From NCBI GenBank assembly GCA_015679245.1, contig CP064953.1:1302001-1366000 (forward strand): 64,000 bases of DNA. The letters are read 5' to 3'. The position numbers and the translations under genes were made by a program. Source of the DNA: Actinomycetaceae bacterium zg-1166. Lineage in GTDB: Bacteria > Actinomycetota > Actinomycetes > Actinomycetales > Actinomycetaceae. Positions 16,778 to 25,702 of the stretch are shown here, one piece after another; position 1 is the first letter of the stretch, and every line of letters starts with the position of its first letter. Under the pieces are notes generated by a model, which had not been told where the DNA came from, did not search any database, and saw only the letters and a program-made list of their open reading frames with translations.

Positions 16778-17632
16778 TCAGCAAAGAAGCTGAGCGATCC
16801 CAACGAATCTTCCTGTTCGCCCCTCTCCCCAACCTATTCCAGCCTCACGTGTAGCACGACGGTGAGAGAAGTAGCGTTCGTCCTCGAAGGTGCAACGATT
16901 CAGGTCAAGGATCTCACTGAGGCCACATTCACGGAGCTGGACGTGAACTCCCGTACGCAGGTCGATCGAAGGAGTCGCCCACGAGGTGAGGGAAGTAGAG
17001 CCTCTCTGGAGTTTTTCCGCTTGCACGGCCATCTCCTCCGGCACCTCATAGCACGCCCCGCATATGCACGGCCCGACCACAGCCACAAGATCGTCGGAAG
17101 TGAGCCCACCTGCGCTTTTTTCTACTGTGCAATGCGGCACAATGTCTTCGAGAGTTCGGCGCACGATTCCACCGAGAAGCCCCGCCCGCCCAACATGGAG
17201 CACACATGCCCAAGGGATATCGCGGGCTGCGAGAATCACAGGGGCACAGTCAGCCACCATGACAGCCGCTGCACGAGCAGGTGTCCGCATACGAGTGAAT
17301 ACCGCAGTGGGCATATCAGATTCTCCTCGACTGCCAGATTGAGCATCTCGCCTCATCGTGCTTCCTAGCATAAGGCCATCACAGGCCGGTTCATTCCCTA
17401 GGAGAGCCGGGAGAACCTTCGAGCCATGAACCTGCCTCATCCAGGCGATTGGAGCCGCAAGTTCCTGGGCGAGAAGTTCGCGATTTGCGTGCACTGCAGC
17501 CGGTTTATCGCATACGTGCGAACCGAGATTAAGACTCTCGTAAGGTGGCTCCGATACGCCCCCAACACGCGAGGTGAAACCCACGCGTACGCAGCTTCCT
17601 TCATATACCCATTCAACGAGGCTCATACCCAT
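16778..17632 (-). CDS. pgeF: Peptidoglycan editing factor / purine nucleoside phosphorylase (laccase-domain, YfiH type)
   Basis: A 284-residue DUF152/YfiH protein. The metal-binding residues are in WMRQVHG (about 86), VADCAPV (about 145) and HVGRAGLLGG (about 163), and GPCICGACYEV (about 203) and FSHRR (about 262) complete the signature. Homologues remove misincorporated Ser from peptidoglycan precursors (E. coli PgeF) and act as purine nucleoside phosphorylases; which dominates here is unknown. The insert around residues 106-130 is Arg/Ser-rich. Its RBS and start codons lie inside a small inverted repeat. It is placed between ftsZ and sepF as in other actinobacteria. Confidence 0.9.
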   Translation of the reverse strand: MGMSLVEWVYEGSCVRVGFTSRVGGVSEPPYESLNLGSHVCDKPAAVHANRELLAQELAAPIAWMRQVHGSKVLPALLGNEPACDGLMLGSTMRRDAQSGSRGESDMPTAVFTRMRTPARAAAVMVADCAPVILAARDIPWACVLHVGRAGLLGGIVRRTLEDIVPHCTVEKSAGGLTSDDLVAVVGPCICGACYEVPEEMAVQAEKLQRGSTSLTSWATPSIDLRTGVHVQLRECGLSEILDLNRCTFEDERYFSHRRATREAGIGWGEGRTGRFVGIAQLLC

Positions 17633-17649
17633 ATCTTTCCTTGGGTATG
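17624..17649 (-). promoter_or_regulatory. Inverted repeat enclosing the pgeF ribosome-binding site and start
   Basis: CATACCCA upstream and TGGGTATG, which contains the start of pgeF (ATGGGTATG), form a perfect 8-bp stem. The loop carries the AGGAAAG Shine-Dalgarno region. If the mRNA folds, the initiation codon is base-paired. Confidence 0.5.
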
Positions 17650-17766
17650 TCGCACCATCCCCACCTACGCACCATCCTCACCTATACACCCTCCCCCATG
17701 CGCATCCCTATACAGTGCCCACTGCCGTCAACGTGTGGGCGCACGTGACGGCACCTACTTTACGCA

Positions 17767-17800
17767 TTGAGCCGGCACTCCATAGAGAGTGCCGGCTCAA
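17767..17800 (-). terminator. Hairpin terminator after ftsZ
   Basis: Perfect 14-bp arms (17767-17780 and 17787-17800) with a 6-base loop, 12 bases after the ftsZ stop codon. There is no good U-tract, so some read-through into pgeF is expected. Confidence 0.8.
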
Positions 17801-17811
17801 CTAGGTTTAGA

Positions 17812-18990
17812 TCAGTCCTGTTCTTCAAAGAGGAAACTGATGTCGTTTTCAAAGTTCGAGGTTTTCTCCGGAAGCGGAGGTACAAAGCCGGGAACTATAC
17901 GTGGAGAGGAAGCTATCGGCTGTGTGGGAGTGGCAAAGTCACCCTCGATAACTGGGGGAACAGCCACAGCAGCAGGTTTCTCCTCTGCTTGCGCCGGACT
18001 TGCCGCGTGGCGCGGTCCCGGCATCACTTTGGCTTGGGCTTGTTTAGACTCGTCAAAACCAGCAGCGACGATTGTCACGCGGACTTCGTCGCCAAGGCTC
18101 TCGTCGATGATCTGACCGACGATGATATGAGCATGTTGATCGACCGACTCCTGGACAAGACGGGAAGCCTTGCTCTGCTCAGCGAGGGTGAAATTTGCAC
18201 CAGCCTGGAAGGAGAGGAGCACACCACGAGCACCGTCGATACGCGCCTCAAGAAGTGGAGACTGAATTGCCATTTCGGTAGCTATCATCGTGCGATCTTC
18301 ACCCGAGGCGGCACCAATGCCCATGAGTGCAGTGCCCGAATCCTTCATAATGGCCTTGACATCGGCGAAGTCGAGATTGACAAGACCGGGCTTAACGATG
18401 AGATCAGAGATCCCCTTGACGCCATCACGAAGCACACGATCGGCGAGGCGGTAGGCTTCGAGCACCGAAAGATCGTCGTCAGCCAGATCGAGAAGGCGAT
18501 CGTTGGGGATAACGATGAGGCTATCAACTTCCTTGCGCAAGTTTTCGATACCTGCAGTAGCGTTGTTCGCTCGCTGCACACCTTCATATTCGAAGGGGCG
18601 AGTAACGACACCAATCGTAAGAGCACCAGCGTCGCGTGCCGCGCGCGCCACCACAGGAGCTGCACCCGTACCAGTTCCTCCACCTTCACCAGCCGTCACA
18701 AAGACCATATCGGCTCCTTCGACGGCAGCCTGGATCTGTTCGAGGGACTGTTCGGCGGCCTGCTTGCCAATCTGCGGATCAGCACCAGCACCCAAGCCAC
18801 GGGAGACTTCGCGACCGATATCAATTTTGAGGCAATCGTCGAAAATTCCCAGGAGAGACTGAGCATCAGTATTGACGGCCACAAATTCCACACCGGTAAG
18901 GCCATCTTCCATCATACGATTGATGGCATTGACACCACCGCCACCGACACCAATCACCTTGATAGTTGCGTTCTGGACAAGTTCGGACAT
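17812..18990 (-). CDS. ftsZ: Cell division GTPase FtsZ
   Basis: A 392-residue tubulin homologue. The G-box [13 protein letters not shown] (about residue 100), [13 protein letters not shown] (about 15) and the synergy-loop region [11 protein letters not shown] (about 205) are intact. The globular core ends near residue 315, followed by a Pro/Ala-rich linker. The C-terminal end reads [13 protein letters not shown], which does not resemble the usual actinobacterial DDLDVPDFLK-type peptide that SepF binds. The ATG at 18990 is preferred because GAGGAG lies five bases before it; a GTG two codons earlier is possible. An inverted repeat sits in its leader. Confidence 0.96.
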   Translation of the reverse strand: MSELVQNATIKVIGVGGGGVNAINRMMEDGLTGVEFVAVNTDAQSLLGIFDDCLKIDIGREVSRGLGAGADPQIGKQAAEQSLEQIQAAVEGADMVFVTAGEGGGTGTGAAPVVARAARDAGALTIGVVTRPFEYEGVQRANNATAGIENLRKEVDSLIVIPNDRLLDLADDDLSVLEAYRLADRVLRDGVKGISDLIVKPGLVNLDFADVKAIMKDSGTALMGIGAASGEDRTMIATEMAIQSPLLEARIDGARGVLLSFQAGANFTLAEQSKASRLVQESVDQHAHIIVGQIIDESLGDEVRVTIVAAGFDESKQAQAKVMPGPRHAASPAQAEEKPAAVAVPPVIEGDFATPTQPIASSPRIVPGFVPPLPEKTSNFENDISFLFEEQD

Positions 18991-19007
18991 GGGCACTCCT
19001 CAAGAGA

Positions 19008-19026
19008 CTTCAAGTAGAACTTGAAG
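19008..19026. repeat. Inverted repeat in the ftsZ leader
   Basis: CTTCAAG and CTTGAAG (7-bp perfect arms, 5-base loop) lie 18 bases before the ftsZ ATG, just upstream of its ribosome-binding site. It could be an operator or an mRNA stem; nothing decides between these. Confidence 0.45.
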
Positions 19027-19164
19027 AATTTTGCGATCGACTTCGCGCACAAGGTAGGCGCTCTCAGCCTCTCTTACAACGTCCTCGAAGGTGTGTCGTG
19101 AAAGTGTGGGAATCGTGAAGGCACCCCTCCCATCACGCCCTTCCACCGTACCCTTCCAGTGGAT

Positions 19165-20442
19165 CTACTGTGTGACAGGATGGTTGGGCACCGACACGTC
19201 GTAATACGCCGCTTCCTGCGAAAGAAGCACAGCTAGAACCCTTGCCTTGGCTTCCAAGGAGGAGGCATCTCCCCACAGCACCTTGGCACCACTCGTGAGA
19301 TTGAGTCGAACCTGCATATTTGCATCCACCTCAACAGAGCCGACGAGAACGCGCGTATCAGCATCGAGAGCCCCCAGCACGTGGAGCATCGCGGTCACTT
19401 CTTCACCCGAGAGGTCCTTCCCCTGGGGAATCTCTAGGTGAGGCAACTCCTGGGCATCAATCCCAAGTGTGACTCCCTCTGCATCCACAGGCTCGCATTC
19501 CCCTGACGTCATCAGACAAGCCACAGGGACACGCAGCGTCAATTCAATCTCAAGACCGTGCATAAAGGAACGCTTTACCTGCGCATTCTTAATCAATGGC
19601 AACGCTGATGTCAGCTCTGAAGCCACATCCCCCGTGCTCAGCCTCAAGAGTGAGACACCTTCGCGAGGTGCAAGTACCTCACGTACTGTTTCGGAGCCAA
19701 GAGCAGACGAATCCACCCCAGAAACACTGATGCGCTCACTACGCAGTGCGAAAAGAGGCGACAAGAAGATTACCCACGCCACGAGAGCCAGCATCACAGC
19801 AAACGCAGAGATCGTCGATACACGCTTTGCCCAGATCTTTCGGCGCTCAGTTCGACGTTCGCGACGGCGCTCGGATACCTCGTCGTCACCACTATGGCGA
19901 GAACGCCAGGATTCAAAGAGAGCAGAAACTGAGGTAGCAGTGCGCGCCCGACCTTCAATTACCTCTTCAGCACGCTGGGAAGGTAGGTGCGTCTGGCGCA
20001 CAGAGGTTTCTTGGTGAGGCGAGGCAGGCTCCGTCAGGTGTTCCTGACTCTCATAGGTGAGCGTGGATCGCGATTCCTCACTTTCCTCGTTCCTCCGTTC
20101 ACGAACCCATCTGGCGAAATCGCGCACAAAGGTGGGAAGTTTCTCAAGGCCACCGGCTACTACCTCCGCATCTTCTACACGTGCAGAAGGACGCGTCTGT
20201 GACTCCGATACTGCCCTCGTGGGATTTTCTTCCTTCTGGTCGGAGCCTGGAAAAAGGTGCGCCTGAATATCGAGAGAATCTATCTGGCGAGGAACACGTG
20301 CCCGCTGAGCAGGCCTTTGTGGAGGTCTCGCTGAGACAGAAGAATGAGCAGGGGGAAGTGTAGATTCTTCGGGAGCGCTCTTGCCGTTCTCAACCTCATG
20401 AGCAAGTGAGCGCATCTTCCCTGGTCGGCGTGGCGGCCTCAC
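19165..20442 (-). CDS. ftsQ: Cell division protein FtsQ (POTRA domain) with long cytoplasmic N-terminus
   Basis: A 425-residue bitopic protein. About 205 N-terminal residues are hydrophilic, charged and apparently disordered. One transmembrane helix follows (about 208-230), then the POTRA domain (RISVSGVDSSALGSETV) and FtsQ beta-domain, ending YYDVSVPNHPVTQ. FtsQ links early and late divisome proteins. The GTG at 20442 was chosen over upstream ATGs because AGGAGG lies eight bases before it and it overlaps the murC stop by 4 bp. The N-terminal part is longer than the 30-100 residues typical elsewhere but long forms occur in actinobacteria. Confidence 0.9.
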   Translation of the reverse strand: MRPPRRPGKMRSLAHEVENGKSAPEESTLPPAHSSVSARPPQRPAQRARVPRQIDSLDIQAHLFPGSDQKEENPTRAVSESQTRPSARVEDAEVVAGGLEKLPTFVRDFARWVRERRNEESEESRSTLTYESQEHLTEPASPHQETSVRQTHLPSQRAEEVIEGRARTATSVSALFESWRSRHSGDDEVSERRRERRTERRKIWAKRVSTISAFAVMLALVAWVIFLSPLFALRSERISVSGVDSSALGSETVREVLAPREGVSLLRLSTGDVASELTSALPLIKNAQVKRSFMHGLEIELTLRVPVACLMTSGECEPVDAEGVTLGIDAQELPHLEIPQGKDLSGEEVTAMLHVLGALDADTRVLVGSVEVDANMQVRLNLTSGAKVLWGDASSLEAKARVLAVLLSQEAAYYDVSVPNHPVTQ

Positions 20443-21827
20443 GTGAGTTCCTCCTCTATCACCCTTCCCATCTCCGTCACATCCCCAGCTCCCATCGTCA
20501 AAAGAATGTCGCCAGGACGAGCACGGTGGGCAAGGATCCTTGCTGCTTCCTCTTTCTGAGGTACAAAGGTGGCGCACCTCATGAGATCAGTAATGAGGTT
20601 GCCCTCCACATGCGGATCCACATCCTCGCGAGCAGCATAGACCCCGGTGACGATCACATCGTCGGCTTTATCGAGAGCTGTCGCAAATTCACGAGCGAAA
20701 GTCTTTGTACGTGAATATAGGTGAGGCTGGAAAAGAACCCGCACACGCCCTTCGCCTACTTCTTCGCGCGCAGCCGCAAGGGTAGCAGCTACCTCCGTGG
20801 GATGGTGTGCGTAATCGTCAATAATGCGCACTCCCCTCACGTGCGCACGCAGCTCAAAGCGGCGGCCTGTTCCCGTGAAAGAAGCGAGAGCCTTCGCCAT
20901 CTCCGAACCCTCTACTCCCACTTCAAGTCCAACGAGCCACGCACCAGTAGAATTAAGGTAGTTGTGTACTCCAGGCACTGCCAGGTGGAGATCTGCACTC
21001 ACTCGCTCCTGCCCACGACGATCAAAACTCACGTGTGCGCGAGCACCACAGGTGTGAGACTCAGGAAGTACGAGGCTGACGTGGCCTTCGTATCCTTTAC
21101 CCGCAGCAAGAAGGCCGCTACCACGCCCATAGGAGCGCACACGTATCCCCTCATGGGCAGCTTTAAAGCCTAGACGGGCTGCTCCTTCGTCCTCACTGCA
21201 GACAATAAGAAGGCCACCCGGAAGGATACGGCGAGAAAACTCCAGAAAAGCCTCCTCAAAGGCTTCACGTGTGCCGTAGTGATCGAGATGATCTGGCTCC
21301 ACATTCGTCACCAAGGCAATACGTGGAGTGTAGTTAAGGAAAGATGCATCGGATTCATCGGCTTCAGCGACAAAAATCTTTCCACTCCCAAGGCGGGCGC
21401 CATCACCAAGGCCACGCACCGTAGCACCAATTGCCCAGGATGGGTCGGCTCCAATACGGCTCAAGGCCGTTGCAATCATGGCTGCGGTGGTGCTTTTACC
21501 GTGAGCTCCGGCCACTGCAACAAACTGTGAATCGTGGGCTGCCAGGGCGAGAGCCTGTGAACGGTGAAGAATACGCTGCCCGCGAGCTCGCGCCTGAGAA
21601 AGCTCAGGATTAGAATCGCGTATTGCCGAGGAGACTACGACGATCGCTTCAGCAGGAACATGAGAAGGATCATGTCCAAGGAATACCTCAATACCAGCGG
21701 CACGTAAGCGCGCCGTGGCCTGGGAATCACGGGCATCTGAGCCTGCAACCTTTGCTCCCTGGGCGGCGAGGAGTTCAGCAATAACAGACATTCCTGCCCC
21801 GCCAATACCGATGAAGTAAAAGTTCAT
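20439..21827 (-). CDS. murC: UDP-N-acetylmuramate--L-alanine ligase
   Basis: A 462-residue Mur ligase. The N-terminal Rossmann motif IGIGGAGMSVIAE binds UDP-MurNAc, GAHGKSTTAAMI (about 110) is the ATP P-loop, and DDYAHHPTEVAATL (about 335) is a MurC-specific signature. It adds the first amino acid of the peptidoglycan stem in the cytoplasm. The ATG at 21827 overlaps the murG stop (ATGA); a GTG two codons earlier is an alternative. It overlaps ftsQ by 4 bp. Confidence 0.95.
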   Translation of the reverse strand: MNFYFIGIGGAGMSVIAELLAAQGAKVAGSDARDSQATARLRAAGIEVFLGHDPSHVPAEAIVVVSSAIRDSNPELSQARARGQRILHRSQALALAAHDSQFVAVAGAHGKSTTAAMIATALSRIGADPSWAIGATVRGLGDGARLGSGKIFVAEADESDASFLNYTPRIALVTNVEPDHLDHYGTREAFEEAFLEFSRRILPGGLLIVCSEDEGAARLGFKAAHEGIRVRSYGRGSGLLAAGKGYEGHVSLVLPESHTCGARAHVSFDRRGQERVSADLHLAVPGVHNYLNSTGAWLVGLEVGVEGSEMAKALASFTGTGRRFELRAHVRGVRIIDDYAHHPTEVAATLAAAREEVGEGRVRVLFQPHLYSRTKTFAREFATALDKADDVIVTGVYAAREDVDPHVEGNLITDLMRCATFVPQKEEAARILAHRARPGDILLTMGAGDVTEMGRVIEEELT

Positions 21828-22936
21828 GCACACACCTCTTCCACAAGCCTGGCAAGTTTGAAAGCTCCATCCACACAGCCCACGCTTTTCGCGGCCTTCC
21901 CCATTTCTTCTCTTGTGTGAGGCGAGGACAAGAGCGGAAGGAGTTCTCGGCGCACAGTAGCGACAGTGAAATCTTTATCGCGGACAAGGTGCCCGCCACC
22001 GGCTGCGAGGACGTCTGCTGCGTTGAGTTCCTGTTCGCCGTTGCCGATGGCGAGTGGAACGAAGAAAGCAGGAAGCCCCAGGGCGGAGAGTTCAGCCACA
22101 CTTCCAGCCCCAGCGCGAGCAAGGACAAGATCGGCAGTTGCGTAAGCATCTTCCATTTCCACGAGATACTCACGCACATGGTAGGTGGAAAGGTCAGATG
22201 TTGCGGCGGCGATAGAAGCGGATTTACCGCGTCCGGTCAGGTGAAGTACTTGGAAACCGCAATCGACAATCTCGCAAGCAACCGTTCCGAGAACGGAATT
22301 GAGGTGAGCAGCTCCGAGAGAACCGCCCGTGACAAGAAGCGTGGGAAGGGAAGGATCAAGGCCTAGGCGTGCGGAAGCCTCCTCGCGCCCTGCGTGAGGA
22401 TCTTCGAGCCGACGGCACGCAAGATTGTAGATAGGGGCGCGAAGGGGAAGCCCCACATGTTCGGTGCGCCCCACCTTGGCACGCAAAGGAGTAGAAGCGA
22501 AGGTAAGCCCCACCGCCTGTGCAAAACGCGCACCATACTTATTCGCCAGTCCAGGCTTAGCATTCTGTTCGTGGATCACCACAGGTAGACCGCGTTTGTG
22601 AGCCGAAGTGTACACAGGAGTGGAAGCAAACCCTCCAAACCCCAGCGCCACATCCGCTCCCGACTCGTCGAGGAGACGACCTGCCTGAGTCACGGCCTTT
22701 GCGTAGCGTGAAGGAAAAGTCATCAGAGCTTTTCCGGGGCGGCGCGGGAAGGGAACCCGTTCGATCGTCGTCAGATCAAAACCAGAGGAAGGAACAAGAT
22801 CTACTTCCAGCCCTTCAGCCGTACCGACGAGGTGTACTTTGTGGCCGCGTTCACGCAGTATGTGCGCCGTGGCAAGCATAGGATTGACGTGGCCAGCACT
22901 GCCACCGCCAGCGAGAACAATCGTGAGAGCTGCCAT
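21824..22936 (-). CDS. murG: Undecaprenyldiphospho-muramoylpentapeptide beta-N-acetylglucosaminyltransferase
   Basis: A 370-residue GT28 glycosyltransferase. GGGSAGHVNPMLATA (residues 10-24) is the lipid I-binding G-loop, FGGFASTPVYT (about 98) the second loop, and RAGAGSVAELSALGLPA (about 272) the UDP-GlcNAc-binding region. It adds GlcNAc to lipid I to give lipid II at the inner face of the membrane. It lies eight bases after ftsW and overlaps murC by 4 bp. Confidence 0.96.
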   Translation of the reverse strand: MAALTIVLAGGGSAGHVNPMLATAHILRERGHKVHLVGTAEGLEVDLVPSSGFDLTTIERVPFPRRPGKALMTFPSRYAKAVTQAGRLLDESGADVALGFGGFASTPVYTSAHKRGLPVVIHEQNAKPGLANKYGARFAQAVGLTFASTPLRAKVGRTEHVGLPLRAPIYNLACRRLEDPHAGREEASARLGLDPSLPTLLVTGGSLGAAHLNSVLGTVACEIVDCGFQVLHLTGRGKSASIAAATSDLSTYHVREYLVEMEDAYATADLVLARAGAGSVAELSALGLPAFFVPLAIGNGEQELNAADVLAAGGGHLVRDKDFTVATVRRELLPLLSSPHTREEMGKAAKSVGCVDGAFKLARLVEEVCA

Positions 22937-22944
22937 CTCAGCCT

Positions 22945-24225
22945 CTAGTCCTTTCGAAGCAGGGCGCGTGCATGGGAGATGAGGTTCGCACGCACACGGA
23001 AGGATTCACGCACACCCGGCATAGTAAGGGCACACGAAAGCGCTAACCCCACCGCCATGAGGCAGGCTACCATTGAGGATCCTCCTTGGGAGAGGAAAGG
23101 AAGCGGCACCCCAAAAACTGGGAATACTCCCGTGACCACAAGCATATTCGCCAAGCCTTGCCCACAAATCCACAAGGCCACACCCACGCACACATAGCAC
23201 GCAAAACGCGAAGGATGGTGACGGCTCATCATCATAAGGGAAATTCCCAGCACCGCGAAGAGAACCACCACCACGATACATCCAAAGAATCCGAGTTCCT
23301 CACCGATAACGGCGAAGATGAAATCCGTTTGAGCCTCAGCGAGGTTACCTGGCCATTTCTCCACACCTGTGCCGAGCCCTGTTCCTGAGAGGCCACCCGA
23401 ACCGAAAGCCCAGAGAGCGAAATCGGACTGCGTGGGATTGATCTTATCGGGGAGAGTGAAGATATTGCGCGCGTAGGAAGTTACGCGAGCCAGACGCGAG
23501 GGTGAGATCGCCACAAGGCCTGCCATAACAGCGATTCCCACACCTCCTACCCACAGGAAATACCTAGCTGGTATCCCGGCCACCCAGAACATACCGAGGC
23601 AGATAAGCACATACATCATGGCAGTACCCATATCTTTGCCCAACATAATGTCACCGAGGCCTAGGATTACCCCGACACCAGCTGGAATGGCGTACTCCTT
23701 GAATGTGGCATTCTCTGAATCCACACGAGCCAAAACAGCAGCGAGCCATACAATCGTGGCAAGTTTAAGGAATTCTGAGGGTTGGAGAACGATCGGACCA
23801 ATGGCGATCCAGTTCCTATTTCCACCTATTTCAATCCCGAATGGTACAACAAGGGATTGAAGTATAAGACCTGCCCCGAAGATGGCATACGAGAAGGCTC
23901 GAAAGAAGGGAAAACGGATATGAGCCACCACACCTGCTAGCACAATACCCGCCACCGTATAGAGGAGTTGCTTATTCGCTGTGGTAAAGGCACTCCCTCC
24001 ACCTAGACGAGAGAAATGGATACCCGAGGGGGTGGTAGCCGAATACACCATCACCACGCCGAGAGTGACAACTACAAGGGTCACCACAACGATGACGACG
24101 ACGCTCTGATACATGACCTTGCGCACAGCCTCATCGGGCTGATCTGAAGTTCTCTCAGGTAGCGTGTGTGCGACTCCACGCACGCTACCTCGGGTTGGGC
24201 TGAGAGAGTGAGAGTTCTTAGTCAT
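22945..24225 (-). CDS. ftsW: Peptidoglycan glycosyltransferase FtsW (SEDS family)
   Basis: A 426-residue SEDS protein with about ten transmembrane segments. Characteristic stretches are LLYTVAGIVLAGVVAH, GGNRNWIAIGPIVLQPSEFLK (family NGAxRWixlgpxxxQPSEx) and VPLPFLSQGGSSM (about 380). It polymerises septal glycan together with FtsI. The ATG at 24225 overlaps the end of murD by 8 bp and has GAGGTAG upstream; the frame extends further but that part lies within murD. The first 55 residues are a hydrophilic cytoplasmic tail. Confidence 0.95.
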   Translation of the reverse strand: MTKNSHSLSPTRGSVRGVAHTLPERTSDQPDEAVRKVMYQSVVVIVVVTLVVVTLGVVMVYSATTPSGIHFSRLGGGSAFTTANKQLLYTVAGIVLAGVVAHIRFPFFRAFSYAIFGAGLILQSLVVPFGIEIGGNRNWIAIGPIVLQPSEFLKLATIVWLAAVLARVDSENATFKEYAIPAGVGVILGLGDIMLGKDMGTAMMYVLICLGMFWVAGIPARYFLWVGGVGIAVMAGLVAISPSRLARVTSYARNIFTLPDKINPTQSDFALWAFGSGGLSGTGLGTGVEKWPGNLAEAQTDFIFAVIGEELGFFGCIVVVVLFAVLGISLMMMSRHHPSRFACYVCVGVALWICGQGLANMLVVTGVFPVFGVPLPFLSQGGSSMVACLMAVGLALSCALTMPGVRESFRVRANLISHARALLRKD

Positions 24226-25702
24226 TGTTACTACCTCGGGCTGCCTCGGCAAAGGCTTCCCCGCGTGCGGCATAGGAAGCAAATTGATCGAAGGAGGCGC
24301 TGGCTGGAGCTAGAAGCACAGTATCACCAGCGCTTGCGTAGGAGTAAGCGGCGTGCACGGCTTCGTGCATCGGCGCACTCGATTCGGGATCCGTCCAGGT
24401 GATCGGTATTTTAAGGCCGTCAAGAGCCTCATGCCACGGTGCCTGATCTTTCCCGATGACAACAACCGCTTTAAGGCGGTCTTTGACCTCATTCACAAGA
24501 TCCACAAAGCGCGCACCTTTAGCGAGCCCGCCCACAATCCACACGACGCTTCCTACTTCCTGGGCGAGTAGGCTGGCTCGGGCAGCATGTGCGTTCGTCG
24601 CCTTAGAATCATCGACAAAACGCACTCCTTCAACCGAGGCAACAAGTTCAATACGGTGATGGCCGGGAGTGAAAGTACGCAGAGCGTGAGAGATGACCTC
24701 CGGAGAGATATCGAGGGTGCGTGCAAGAGCCGCAGCTGCCATCGCATCCTTGAGAATGTGCAAAGGTAAATCTGATCCCGTTGGGGCGAGGTGAGTGATA
24801 TCAGCGATCTCGAAAAGAGGAAGGCCGTGGGTGTGGCGGTTTGCCGTAGTGGCTCGATCGACCACCACGCCCTCGACGAGGCCAATACTTCCCACTGAAG
24901 GCGCACCGAGAGTGAGGGCACAGGCACGAGTGCCTTCAGCCACGTCTGCCTCACGAACCATCGCATCAACGTCAGCCTCAGCTTCAGGAAAGAAACAGAA
25001 ACCCTCCGTGTTGTCGTACACACGGGCTTTGGCTCGCCAGTAGGCCTCACGCGAACCGTGCCATTCGAGATGATCGTCGTCGATATTGAGGCAGATCGAA
25101 GCGCGAGGAGCCATCGTGCTCGTCGTAGCAAGTTGGAAGGAAGAGAGTTCAAGTGCGAAAGCTCGCGGCGCGCCCTCGCCGGTACGCGTGACTTCCTCAA
25201 TCGCTGGGCGACCGATATTGCCGATTGCCTCTTCTCCCAAGCCAGCTTCACGTAAGATCGCAGCAGTCATTGAGACAGTTGTCGTCTTGCCGTTCGTGCC
25301 TGTCACGCACAACCACGGCGCACTCTGCCCATCGGGGGTACATGCACGCAAACGCCAGGCGAGTTCAATCTCGCTGACAATCTCAATTCCTGCCTCTCGC
25401 ACGTGCATGAACAACGGACTAATCTCACTGATCGCCGGGGCGGGAACGATGAGATCTGGCTTCCAGGCAAGAACCGAGGAGGCCAGAGCCTGCGGATCGT
25501 CCTGACTTTGCGCATGATCGAGGCGCAGCTGGTGCATCTGGGAAAGATTTTCCACTGCTTCCTCGCATTCATCCCACGCCGAGAGTGCGGCACGGGTAAG
25601 GCGAGAGAGCACGCTTATACATGCGCGTCCAGATTTACCGAGGCCGACGATAGCGATGCGCCGCGAATCGAAGGCGCGCGCACCAGGAATGGTGAGAGTC
25701 AT
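24218..25702 (-). CDS. murD: UDP-N-acetylmuramoylalanine--D-glutamate ligase
   Basis: A 494-residue Mur ligase. RIAIVGLGKSGRACI is the N-terminal UDP-binding motif, CVTGTNGKTTTVSMTA the P-loop, and FVDDSKATNAHAARASL the MurD C-terminal signature. It adds D-Glu to UDP-MurNAc-Ala. The ATG at 25702 overlaps the mraY stop by 4 bp, and the 33 codons upstream in frame lie inside mraY and are not used. Confidence 0.95.
   Translation of the reverse strand: MTLTIPGARAFDSRRIAIVGLGKSGRACISVLSRLTRAALSAWDECEEAVENLSQMHQLRLDHAQSQDDPQALASSVLAWKPDLIVPAPAISEISPLFMHVREAGIEIVSEIELAWRLRACTPDGQSAPWLCVTGTNGKTTTVSMTAAILREAGLGEEAIGNIGRPAIEEVTRTGEGAPRAFALELSSFQLATTSTMAPRASICLNIDDDHLEWHGSREAYWRAKARVYDNTEGFCFFPEAEADVDAMVREADVAEGTRACALTLGAPSVGSIGLVEGVVVDRATTANRHTHGLPLFEIADITHLAPTGSDLPLHILKDAMAAAALARTLDISPEVISHALRTFTPGHHRIELVASVEGVRFVDDSKATNAHAARASLLAQEVGSVVWIVGGLAKGARFVDLVNEVKDRLKAVVVIGKDQAPWHEALDGLKIPITWTDPESSAPMHEAVHAAYSYASAGDTVLLAPASASFDQFASYAARGEAFAEAARGSNND

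Noticed and set aside
17767-19017. Plus-strand frame of 416 codons opposite ftsZ
   Set aside because: It lies entirely antisense to ftsZ and results from its codon bias; no start signal and no family resemblance.
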